The position numbers and the translations under genes were made by a program. Positions 7,064 to 13,282 of a stretch of DNA of 15,441 nucleotides are shown here, in pieces. The notes under the pieces are model-generated. The model was not told where the DNA came from. It made no database searches and was given only the letters and a program-made list of their open reading frames with translations. Every line of letters starts with the position of its first letter. Positions within the stretch are counted from its first letter, which is position 1. The stretch is from Mageeibacillus sp. UBA1193. GTDB taxonomy: Bacteria; Bacillota; Clostridia; Saccharofermentanales; Saccharofermentanaceae. The DNA lies in NCBI GenBank assembly GCA_002310155.1, contig DBYF01000057.1, positions 1 through 15,441 on the forward strand, read 5' to 3'.

Positions 7064-9415
7064 TTATCTTTCCCGGACCGCGGTCGACGCGCGGTTATTG
7101 ATGATCTTCGCTACATCTTCCTTCGTTCTGTCGCCGGCAAAATATGCCGCCGATTCTTCAAGCATGATGTCCATGATCGCCATATCCATTTCATATGCCC
7201 GGTCGACAGTAAGGATCAGCTGCTCCAGTTTATCGATGTATTCTTCCTTCACTTGCGGCAAATGCAAGATTTCCACAGCATACTCATCATCTTCGTATCT
7301 TTTCCATTCTTCACGGAGCTTGCTCAGGTCATTCTCCGCGTCTGTGCGGTATGCTTTTTTCGTCATGGGGAATCCGTAAAGTTCAGTCAAGGTCAACTGT
7401 GCTTCATCTTCATAGAGTGCACGGATCACTTCCCAGGCACTGTTTCTGTTTTTTGAGCAGACAGGGATGCCCATAGATAAATCGGCTTGTGCGTAGTTCC
7501 CCGCTCCCTCCTTACCGGGATAGCCCCGGAATGAGCCTTTGTCTCCAAGCAATTCCACACACGTGCCATATGATTTGACATCGCAGACAAGCTCGGTCAC
7601 TGTTGCGATCGCGCCATCCCGGAACTTGTTTTCTTCTTCAAACTCCGGATCTCCGGATCCTTCGTAAGTTATCATGATAGTGCCGTCTTCCGTGTAGGTC
7701 ACCTGTTTCGCGAAATTCTCTTCGATCTTATCAACGCCCAACCTGTTTGCGATCTCCAGCATAGTATAGAAATCTTCTTTATCGAAATTTACCTGCTGTT
7801 TCTCATAATCCACGAACTGACCGGCGGATGTCTGATACAAGGTAGATAATAACTGTGACTTCAGCATACTCTCACAGAAAGAAACATTCTCCGGCATGGA
7901 AGTTGCGGTTGCCATGTATCCTTCATACGTCCAGTTGGCATCCTTCGGGATATATTCATCGTTGGCCAGAATAGCATTCACGGTATACGCGAGGGGTACG
8001 AAGTACTGCTTTCCGTTCTTCTCAAAAGCAGTGAGAACATTGTCGTAGATCAGGGATCTATCCAGTCCATTGGCACCATCTATGAAAGGCTTAAGATCCA
8101 CCATGACATTCTCATTGAACAAAGAGGTGCAGGATTCAAAATCCATGATTATATCCGGTGCGGTTCCGCTTAAGATATCCTGCCGGACGTAATCTTCATA
8201 ATTCGTATCATCCGGATCCTTCCCGGAAAGAGTGATCTCCTCCCTGTAACTTCTCACCTTGATCCGGCATTCGCGGTTCGGATCCGAATTATAGTTACTT
8301 ACGAAGGTCAGGAAAGAGAAATCCAAAGAGCGGCCTCCAACCGTAATGATCTTCTTGCCTGCGTGCGGGTTCTTTTCCGCTCTCGTCAGCCGGACCAGTT
8401 CTGCGTCTGTCGGTTCCATTTTAAGGATATATCTGTAAACAACATATATCTCATTTTCACTCTTGACCAGGAAGAACGCGTTGTTCATCGGACTCATGTC
8501 AACATCGGTATCATTCCAGTCAAAGACTACATCCAAGCTGTCCTTTTCCATATCATACTTAAACAGTTTCGAATGCGATGAAACGTAGATCCCATCCTCC
8601 GCGGCCATGATCGATCCGTATTCCACCAGTTTTTTCGCGTCACGTCCCTGGCCCAGTTTTCCTGTCTTAAGGTCTAATTCTTTCAGAAGAGGCTCCGTAT
8701 CACCATCCATAGTATTCTTCCGGGTAAGCACATAGTCTTTCCCGTTGATATGGAATACTCTCGGAGTGATCGTCCTGCCATGATCAGAGACCGAACAGCG
8801 TTTCTCTCCCGTGGGGGAATAGATCCGCATTGCCCCGTCAAGAGAGATCATGAAATCACCATTCTCCAGGATCTGCATATCTCCATTAAAGGACGGGGTT
8901 TCATCCAATTCAGGAAGCGCGAAGACTTTCACACACTCCCCGTTTTCCGCCCGGTCAAGCTCATAATGATACTTATACTGCGAATCCAGGAATGCTGTCA
9001 GCAGATACACCGTTCCGTCCTTATCCGCGGTCGCGGTTACACGTGATTCATTCGGCCTGTTCGCAAGGTCAAAGAGCTTGTTTCCTTGCAGATCATACAC
9101 CACTCTCCGGTCATCCTGATACTCCAGAAGAGTGAACCCGGCATCTTTCGGTGTATGATAGGAGATGTGATAGCTGTAGAGGATCTTATCCCCGATAAAA
9201 CGGACATTGTCCACATACGCAAAATCCACTTCCTTTTCGGGATCGACCTCCATTTTAAGAGCGGTCTTCTCCGCGTTAAAGTACGGGTCATCTTCCTTGA
9301 CCAGCGTCGGACTCTCTTCATACTTTGCTGAACCGGATCTTTTTTTGCATGCCACGAGCGGCAGCATCAACGCCACTGACATGGCAGCGGCCAACATACG
9401 CAACCCTTTTCCCAT
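7064..9415 (-). CDS. Propeller-solute-binding-domain fusion lipoprotein, first of the array
   Basis: A 783-aa predicted lipoprotein and the promoter-proximal member of the array. The frame extends to an ATG at 9457, but GGAGGA at 9428-9423 and the match to the neighbour's MGK start favour ATG 9415. The lipobox is LVAC with Cys23. The N-terminal region has blade-like repeats (YDLQGNK, TADKDGT, ENGDFMISLDG, YSPTGEK, LDLKTGKLGQGRDA, EDGIYVSS, FDWNDTDV). In this copy the DPGR motif of the paralogues reads DHGR. NPHAGKK begins at 349. The C-terminal half has APDIIMDF, DLKPFIDG, GYPG and AWEVIRAL, and ends in EESAAYFAGDR...NNRA, as in family 1 extracellular solute-binding proteins. It follows the oxaloacetate decarboxylase operon but is separated from it by a terminator. 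The extracellular binding role is inferred from the family; the ligand is unknown. Confidence 0.9.
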   Translation of the reverse strand: MGKGLRMLAAAMSVALMLPLVACKKRSGSAKYEESPTLVKEDDPYFNAEKTALKMEVDPEKEVDFAYVDNVRFIGDKILYSYHISYHTPKDAGFTLLEYQDDRRVVYDLQGNKLFDLANRPNESRVTATADKDGTVYLLTAFLDSQYKYHYELDRAENGECVKVFALPELDETPSFNGDMQILENGDFMISLDGAMRIYSPTGEKRCSVSDHGRTITPRVFHINGKDYVLTRKNTMDGDTEPLLKELDLKTGKLGQGRDAKKLVEYGSIMAAEDGIYVSSHSKLFKYDMEKDSLDVVFDWNDTDVDMSPMNNAFFLVKSENEIYVVYRYILKMEPTDAELVRLTRAEKNPHAGKKIITVGGRSLDFSFLTFVSNYNSDPNRECRIKVRSYREEITLSGKDPDDTNYEDYVRQDILSGTAPDIIMDFESCTSLFNENVMVDLKPFIDGANGLDRSLIYDNVLTAFEKNGKQYFVPLAYTVNAILANDEYIPKDANWTYEGYMATATSMPENVSFCESMLKSQLLSTLYQTSAGQFVDYEKQQVNFDKEDFYTMLEIANRLGVDKIEENFAKQVTYTEDGTIMITYEGSGDPEFEEENKFRDGAIATVTELVCDVKSYGTCVELLGDKGSFRGYPGKEGAGNYAQADLSMGIPVCSKNRNSAWEVIRALYEDEAQLTLTELYGFPMTKKAYRTDAENDLSKLREEWKRYEDDEYAVEILHLPQVKEEYIDKLEQLILTVDRAYEMDMAIMDIMLEESAAYFAGDRTKEDVAKIINNRASTAVRER
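7119..7152. repeat. 34-bp exact direct repeat, copy 2
   Basis: Identical to 4767-4800 and at the equivalent position in the neighbouring paralogue. Confidence 0.85.
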
Positions 9416-9422
9416 ATATACA

Positions 9423-9428
9423 TCCTCC
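9423..9428 (-). promoter_or_regulatory. Ribosome binding site that fixes the start of the first lipoprotein
   Basis: GGAGGA at 9428-9423 (minus strand) is 7 bases from ATG 9415. This supports a start 14 codons inside the longest possible reading frame and puts a normal lipoprotein signal at the N-terminus. Confidence 0.75.
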
Positions 9429-9472
9429 GTTTTCACGGTGCGGCAGACTGCCGCCATTTACCATTCCCCAAT

Positions 9473-9517
9473 TTGATAATATCAACTCTGAACGGCCGTG
9501 CGTGACAATCCCGTCAC
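9473..9517 (-). promoter_or_regulatory. Putative promoter/operator region of the lipoprotein array
   Basis: Two small palindromes lie upstream of the first lipoprotein. TTGATA-n-TATCAA spans 9473-9485, and GTGAC-n6-GTCAC spans 9502-9517. A -35-like TTGTCA (minus strand, 9508-9503) overlaps the second one. The matching -10 is weak: GATATT after 19 bases or TATTAT after 21. The palindromes are plain to see; promoter and operator roles are inferred from position. Confidence 0.35.
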
Positions 9518-9519
9518 AA

Positions 9520-9609
9520 ACGAGTGCTTTTCACACAAAAAAGAACTGCCTCCCGAAGGAAGCAGTTCCTGATGTTTTATTCTTTTTCTTCTACTGCAAA
9601 AGCACTCGT
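9520..9609. repeat. 12-bp inverted repeat enclosing the oad terminator
   Basis: ACGAGTGCTTTT at 9520-9531 is the exact reverse complement of 9598-9609. The terminator hairpin lies between the arms, so RNA read through the terminator could form an outer stem with the terminator as an internal hairpin. A function is not known. Confidence 0.7.
9537..9568 (-). terminator. Rho-independent terminator of the oad operon
   Basis: On the minus strand an 11-bp stem (9568-9558 with 9553-9543, one G-U pair) closes a TTCG tetraloop and is followed by six T at 9542-9537. It lies about 50 bases after the oadB stop and separates that operon from the lipoprotein array. Confidence 0.9.
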
Positions 9610-9618
9610 GCTCAGTAA

Positions 9619-10806
9619 TCAGCCTCCGAAGAGAGCGAGCAGTGTACCTGCAGCAACGGCAGAACCGATAACGCCGGCAACGTTCGGACCCATGGCGTGC
9701 ATGAGAAGGAAGTTGGAAGGATCATACTTCTGACCCTCAACGTTACTTACACGGGCGGCCATCGGAACCGCGGAAACACCGGCTGAACCGATAAGCGGAT
9801 TGATCTTGCCCTTTGACAGGACACACATGATGTTTCCGATGAGGAGACCACCGAATGTGGAGAACGCGAATGCGATCAGACCGAGAAGAATGATCTTCAG
9901 GGTATCCAGTGCCAGGAAGTTCGCACCCATTGCGGTAGCACCAACGGTAACACCGAGGAAGATCGTAACGATATTGCACAGAGCATTCTGGGCAGTATCG
10001 GAAAGACGCTCGGTAACGCCGGACTCCTTGAAGAGGTTACCCAGCATCAGCATGCCGAGCAGCGGTCCAACGGAAGGCAGGATCAATGTGCAGACAACAG
10101 TTACGATGATCGGGAAGCAAACTTTCTCGACCTTGGAAACCGGACGGGCCTGCTTCATCTTGATCTTTCTGGCACTCTTATTAAAGGCTGTCATACCCTT
10201 CATGATCGGCGGCTGGATGATCGGGATCAATGCCATGTACGAATACGCCGCGATGGCGATCGCCGAGAGAAGATGCGGAGCCAGCTTCGATGTCAGGTAG
10301 ATCGCTGTCGGGCCGTCAGCACCACCGATAATAGCGATGGAGGAAGCCTCTTTAGCTGTGAATCCGAGGAGGGAAGCCATGACGAACGCGAAGGAAATAC
10401 CGAACTGCGCGCCAGCGCCCATGAACAGGGACGAAGGTCTGGAGATCAGCGGTCCGAAGTCTGTCATCGCACCGACCGCCATGAAGATCAGACACGGGAA
10501 GATACCCAGCTTAACACCTAAGTAGATGTAGTCGAGGAGACCCGGAGCGATCGATTCGTCACTGCCTCCGAGGAGATTCCAGTGAACATGTCCTTCAGCG
10601 AAGATCTCGGAATGGTAGAGACCTGCGATCGGAAGGTTACTCAGTAACATACCAAAAGCAATCGGGAGCAGAAGGAGCGGTTCGCACTTCTTGCCGATCG
10701 CCATGTAGATCAGCACACCGGCGATCAGAAGCATAACGCCCTGCTGCCAGGTGATCGCGTAGATGCCGCTCGTCTCCCATATATTTTTTAATGCATCAAT
10801 AAACAC
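9619..10806 (-). CDS. oadB: Oxaloacetate decarboxylase beta subunit, Na+-translocating carboxybiotin decarboxylase
   Basis: This integral membrane subunit decarboxylates carboxybiotin and couples the step to Na+ export. The protein is 395 aa, slightly shorter than enterobacterial OadB, with many membrane segments. Residues described as important in OadB are present in the expected sequence contexts: Asp164 in GGADGPT, Tyr190, Asn336, Gly340 and Ser345 in the NPLIGSAGVS stretch, and Arg352. These correspond to D203, Y229, N373, G377, S382 and R389 of the well-studied enzyme. The start is GTG at 10806, with AGGGGG nine bases upstream. It lies 18 bases after the biotin carrier gene and is last in the operon. 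Beta subunits of the methylmalonyl-CoA and glutaconyl-CoA decarboxylases are homologous, but the OadA-type carboxyltransferase in the same operon points to oxaloacetate. Confidence 0.95.
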   Translation of the reverse strand: MFIDALKNIWETSGIYAITWQQGVMLLIAGVLIYMAIGKKCEPLLLLPIAFGMLLSNLPIAGLYHSEIFAEGHVHWNLLGGSDESIAPGLLDYIYLGVKLGIFPCLIFMAVGAMTDFGPLISRPSSLFMGAGAQFGISFAFVMASLLGFTAKEASSIAIIGGADGPTAIYLTSKLAPHLLSAIAIAAYSYMALIPIIQPPIMKGMTAFNKSARKIKMKQARPVSKVEKVCFPIIVTVVCTLILPSVGPLLGMLMLGNLFKESGVTERLSDTAQNALCNIVTIFLGVTVGATAMGANFLALDTLKIILLGLIAFAFSTFGGLLIGNIMCVLSKGKINPLIGSAGVSAVPMAARVSNVEGQKYDPSNFLLMHAMGPNVAGVIGSAVAAGTLLALFGG

Positions 10807-10824
10807 GGTTTGCGACCCCCTAAC

Positions 10825-11202
10825 TTAAGAAATAGTTACGAGGACGTCGCCTGTGGCAACCGTCGCGCCCTTGGATGTGAGGACCTGTCCTATCGTACCT
10901 GCGCACGGAGCATAGATCTCATTTTCCATCTTCATAGCTTCGAGAACGAGCAGCAGGTCGCCTTCCTTAACAGCCTGACCGGCAGTTACATTGACCTTCA
11001 GGATCGTGCCCGGGAGCGGAGACGGAACCGGAGTACCGGTAACCGGACCAGCCGGAGCTGCCGCCGGTGCCGGAGCAGCTGCAGGTGCAGCAGCAGGAGC
11101 CGCCGGTGCTGCAACTACTTCAGTTGTTCTCAGAAGGTTAGCCTTGCCCTTCTCAACTTCTACTTCATAAACTTTATCGTTAATTGTTACGTTATAAATC
11201 AT
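10825..11202 (-). CDS. Biotin carboxyl carrier protein of the oxaloacetate decarboxylase
   Basis: A 125-aa carrier that shuttles the carboxyl group on biotin between the alpha and beta subunits. Residues 1-28 form a short N-terminal segment (YNVTINDKVYEVEVE), 30-56 are a flexible Ala/Pro linker, and about 57-125 are a biotinyl domain with EAMKM, where Lys91 is the biotinylation site, 34 residues before the end as is usual. In enterobacterial OadA this domain is fused to the alpha subunit. Here it is separate, as in MmdC and GcdC of related decarboxylases. ATG 11202 follows AAAGGAGAG, which overlaps the oadG stop; the gap to oadG is 15 bases. Carriers of this type can also serve other carboxylases, but the operon makes the decarboxylase role most likely. 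Confidence 0.93.
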   Translation of the reverse strand: MIYNVTINDKVYEVEVEKGKANLLRTTEVVAAPAAPAAAPAAAPAPAAAPAGPVTGTPVPSPLPGTILKVNVTAGQAVKEGDLLLVLEAMKMENEIYAPCAGTIGQVLTSKGATVATGDVLVTIS

Positions 11203-11217
11203 TTTGGCGTCTCTCCT

Positions 11218-11625
11218 TTACTTTTCTTCCACCAGCGTAATGGACTTGAAAATAAGCTCATTGAGCGGGATTCCGGTGTTGTCGCTGACGATCGCCATGA
11301 TCATGGCAGCGGTCTTCTCATCACAGCCCTTCAGCTTCAGGGAACCGGAAGAGAATTCCTCGCCCGGATCTTCCACAGCAGCAGGTGTAGCAGCAGCGGG
11401 AGCTGCCGGAGCGGGTTCTTTTGCCTTAGTGGCAGAACCTACGATCGCACCGAAAAGACGGATGATAACAAAGATAATGAAGAGGACCGCAAATACGATC
11501 GCCCATGTAAAGAGAGCTACTCCTAAGGCATCAATAAAGCTATAAACTTCTTCACCCTTTTTATCTGCGGCAGTTTCGACGACCTTTTCTACATCCGATG
11601 CAAGTTTGAATAACATAGGATTCAT
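11218..11625 (-). CDS. oadG: Oxaloacetate decarboxylase gamma subunit (OadG-like)
   Basis: A 135-aa single-pass membrane protein that probably holds the alpha and beta subunits together. One hydrophobic segment lies at about 35-61, followed by an Ala/Pro-rich linker (about 70-84) and a cytoplasmic domain from about 95 (LKLKGCDEKTAAMIMAIV) of a kind I associate with clostridial gamma subunits. The reading frame could begin at TTG 11634, but that codon is one base from GGAGG. ATG 11625 is 10 bases from it and is preferred. The site overlaps the oadA stop, so translation is probably coupled. Gamma subunits diverge strongly, so the call rests on topology, linker and operon position. Confidence 0.88.
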   Translation of the reverse strand: MNPMLFKLASDVEKVVETAADKKGEEVYSFIDALGVALFTWAIVFAVLFIIFVIIRLFGAIVGSATKAKEPAPAAPAAATPAAVEDPGEEFSSGSLKLKGCDEKTAAMIMAIVSDNTGIPLNELIFKSITLVEEK

Positions 11626-11630
11626 GAAGA

Positions 11631-13016
11631 TCAATCCTCCTTCTTCTCGATCGTGTAGTTCACGGTGTTGCTCTCCTGCTCTTCACGGTAATCGAAATAT
11701 TTCTCAGCTACCTGCGGGAAAGCGATGTAGGAGAGGACATCCTCGTCAGAACGGGCACGCTTGCCGAGCTCTGCCTTGGTCTTCTCGAAAGCCGGCTCAA
11801 GGGTATCTGCAAATCTTCCCTTAACGATCTCTTCCGGCTTCCAGCATCTGTCGATGAGTTCCTGGCTGACTTCGCCCGGAGCTCTACCGTATTCGCCACG
11901 GAGATAAGCCTTGATCTCCTTGGAGATGTTCTTGTAACGCTCACCGAGGAGAACGTTCTGAACTGCCTGGTTACCGACCATCTGGGAAAGAGGTGTAACG
12001 AGCGGCGGATAACCCATGTCCTTACGGACTGCCGGGATCTCAGCGAGTGCTTCGTCGAACTTATCGAGAGCGTTCATATCCTTGAGGTTAGCGATCATGT
12101 TGGAGAGCATGCCGCCCGGAACCTGATACTTGAGGATGTCAGCCTTGATGCCCATAACTGTCGGATTGAGTGTACCGTTGTCGAGGAACTTCTTTCTTAC
12201 AGGAACGAAGAAATCAGCGATCTCCTTGAGCTTGTCTGTATCCAGACCGGACTCATAACCGAACTGACCCATGGTGTAAGCCATTGTCTCTGTGCAAGGC
12301 TGGGATGTGCCGCCTGCGAAAGAGGAGATAGCACAGTCGATACCGTCAACACCGGCCTCTATCGCCTTCATGAGAGTCATCGGGCCCATGCCAGTTGTGT
12401 GATGTGTGTGGAAGAAGAGCGGAACGGAGATCTTCGCGTCCTTGATCGCCTTTACGAGATCGTAAGCTTCCTTAGGGGAGCAGATACCTGCCATGTCCTT
12501 GATCGCGATGGAGTCAACGCCCATGTTTACGAGCTCTTTGCACATCTCAACGTACTTCTCAAGTGTATGTACAGGAGAGGTCGTGTAGCAGATGCAGCCC
12601 TGTGCATGCTTGCCGCACTTCTTAACTTCGTCGATGCAGACTTCGATATTTCTGAAGTCGTTCAGCGCGTCGAAGATACGGAAGATGTCCATGCCGTTCT
12701 CAGCGGACTTCTTAATGAAGAGACGTACAACGTCATCCGGATAATGCTTGTAACCGAGGAGGTTCTGGCCACGGAGAAGCATCTGCAGCGGAGTCTTCTT
12801 GACCTTCGCCTTGATCTTTCTCAGTCTCTCCCACGGATCTTCATTGAGGTAACGCAGGCAAGAATCAAATGTCGCGCCTCCCCAGCACTCGAGCGAGTAG
12901 TAACCCGCGTCGTCCAGTTTCTCCAGAATGTCTTCGAAATCCGAAAACGGCATTCTGGTTGCGATCAACGACTGGTTCGCGTCACGCAGTACGGTCTCAG
13001 TAATGTTCACTTTCAT
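11631..13016 (-). CDS. oadA: Oxaloacetate decarboxylase alpha subunit (carboxyltransferase without biotin domain)
   Basis: A soluble subunit that removes the carboxyl group from oxaloacetate, giving pyruvate, and places it on the biotin carrier. The protein is 461 aa. A pyruvate carboxyltransferase-type TIM barrel spans about 1-270, with TVLRDANQSLIATRM at the N-terminus. Metal and catalytic residues of the family are visible: Asp12, Lys173 in IKDMAG, and His203 and His205 in HTHH. A conserved PYC/OADA region follows (TPLSQMVGNQAVQN, about 341-354). The protein ends after that region and lacks the C-terminal biotinyl domain of enterobacterial OadA, which a separate gene supplies. ATG 13016 is preceded by AAGGAGAGG. 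The same fold is used by the pyruvate carboxylase B subunit, but oadG and oadB in the operon, and no biotin carboxylase gene here, favour the sodium pump. Confidence 0.95.
   Translation of the reverse strand: MKVNITETVLRDANQSLIATRMPFSDFEDILEKLDDAGYYSLECWGGATFDSCLRYLNEDPWERLRKIKAKVKKTPLQMLLRGQNLLGYKHYPDDVVRLFIKKSAENGMDIFRIFDALNDFRNIEVCIDEVKKCGKHAQGCICYTTSPVHTLEKYVEMCKELVNMGVDSIAIKDMAGICSPKEAYDLVKAIKDAKISVPLFFHTHHTTGMGPMTLMKAIEAGVDGIDCAISSFAGGTSQPCTETMAYTMGQFGYESGLDTDKLKEIADFFVPVRKKFLDNGTLNPTVMGIKADILKYQVPGGMLSNMIANLKDMNALDKFDEALAEIPAVRKDMGYPPLVTPLSQMVGNQAVQNVLLGERYKNISKEIKAYLRGEYGRAPGEVSQELIDRCWKPEEIVKGRFADTLEPAFEKTKAELGKRARSDEDVLSYIAFPQVAEKYFDYREEQESNTVNYTIEKKED
11636..11640 (-). promoter_or_regulatory. 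Ribosome binding site that fixes the oadG start
   Basis: GGAGG at 11640-11636 lies within the last oadA codons. It is one base from TTG 11634 and 10 bases from ATG 11625, which favours the ATG. Confidence 0.65.
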
Positions 13017-13052
13017 ACGATGAGCCTCTCCTTATATGTATTTTTTTGAAAA

Positions 13053-13095
13053 CTTTTTCAGGGGAAAAAGGGGCGTGAGAAACCCAACTTTTTCC
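13053..13095 (-). promoter_or_regulatory. oadA leader with two mutually exclusive hairpins
   Basis: In the minus-strand transcript GGAAAAAG (13095-13088) can pair with CTTTTTCC (13070-13063), helped by an inner GGG/CCC. Alternatively CTTTTTC (13070-13064) can pair with GAAAAAG (13059-13053) across a 4-base loop, followed by TTTTC. The pairings share one strand. The stems are A-U rich and weak, so an attenuator-like role is speculative. Confidence 0.35.
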
Positions 13096-13097
13096 GT

Positions 13098-13131
13098 ATA
13101 TCAGTATATAGGAAATACTATGTCAACACAA
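13098..13131 (-). promoter_or_regulatory. Probable promoter of the oad operon
   Basis: Two overlapping sigma-70-type arrangements fit, each with 17-base spacing. One is TTGTGT (13131-13126) with TATACT (13108-13103); the other is TTGACA (13126-13121) with TGATAT (13103-13098). A perfect palindrome, GGAAATTTCC at 13132-13141, touches the upstream edge and an A/T-rich stretch lies beyond it. Predicted transcription would begin near 13091-13097, about 75-80 bases before oadA. Confidence 0.5.
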
Positions 13132-13167
13132 GGAAATTTCCACTAAAAATTCACTGATTTTATAATA

Positions 13168-13215
13168 CTCGAAAAGCGCTTGCGCGTAACGTTTCGAGGC
13201 GAGTTCTTCACTCGC
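13168..13215. repeat. Two inverted repeats in the spacer between the exporter and oadA
   Basis: CTCGAAA at 13168-13174 pairs with TTTCGAG at 13192-13198, enclosing GCGC-TT-GCGC (13176-13185). Directly next to it, GCGAG (13199-13203) pairs with CTCGC (13211-13215). No gene is supported here. The role is unknown; operator or backup terminator are possibilities. Confidence 0.5.
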
Positions 13216-13233
13216 ATGTGCACCCCTCCTTCC

Positions 13234-13264
13234 AAACAAAAAGCGGACCGTGAAAACGGCCCGC
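13234..13264 (-). terminator. Rho-independent terminator after the ABC exporter
   Basis: A 9-bp G/C-rich stem (13264-13256 with 13251-13243) closes a four-base loop and is followed by TTTTTG from 13242. It starts about 18 bases after the exporter stop codon. Confidence 0.88.
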
Positions 13265-13282
13265 CTTTGGGTGTTTCTGTAT

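Noticed and set aside
9619..11202. Methylmalonyl-CoA decarboxylase as the identity of the complex
   Set aside because: Its alpha subunit is a crotonase-fold acyl-CoA carboxyltransferase, unlike the OadA-type TIM barrel encoded here.
10810..11526. A 238-aa plus-strand reading frame across the biotin carrier and oadG
   Set aside because: It lies opposite two well-supported genes and its product is Arg/Ser-rich, as expected for the complement of Ala/Pro-rich codons.
11631..13016. Pyruvate carboxylase B subunit as an alternative for oadA
   Set aside because: The fold is shared, but no biotin carboxylase gene is present and the gene is followed by OadG- and OadB-type membrane subunits.
12399..13049. 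A 216-aa plus-strand reading frame opposite oadA
   Set aside because: It lies fully opposite the strongly conserved oadA and extends into its promoter-side leader, with no sign of a gene.
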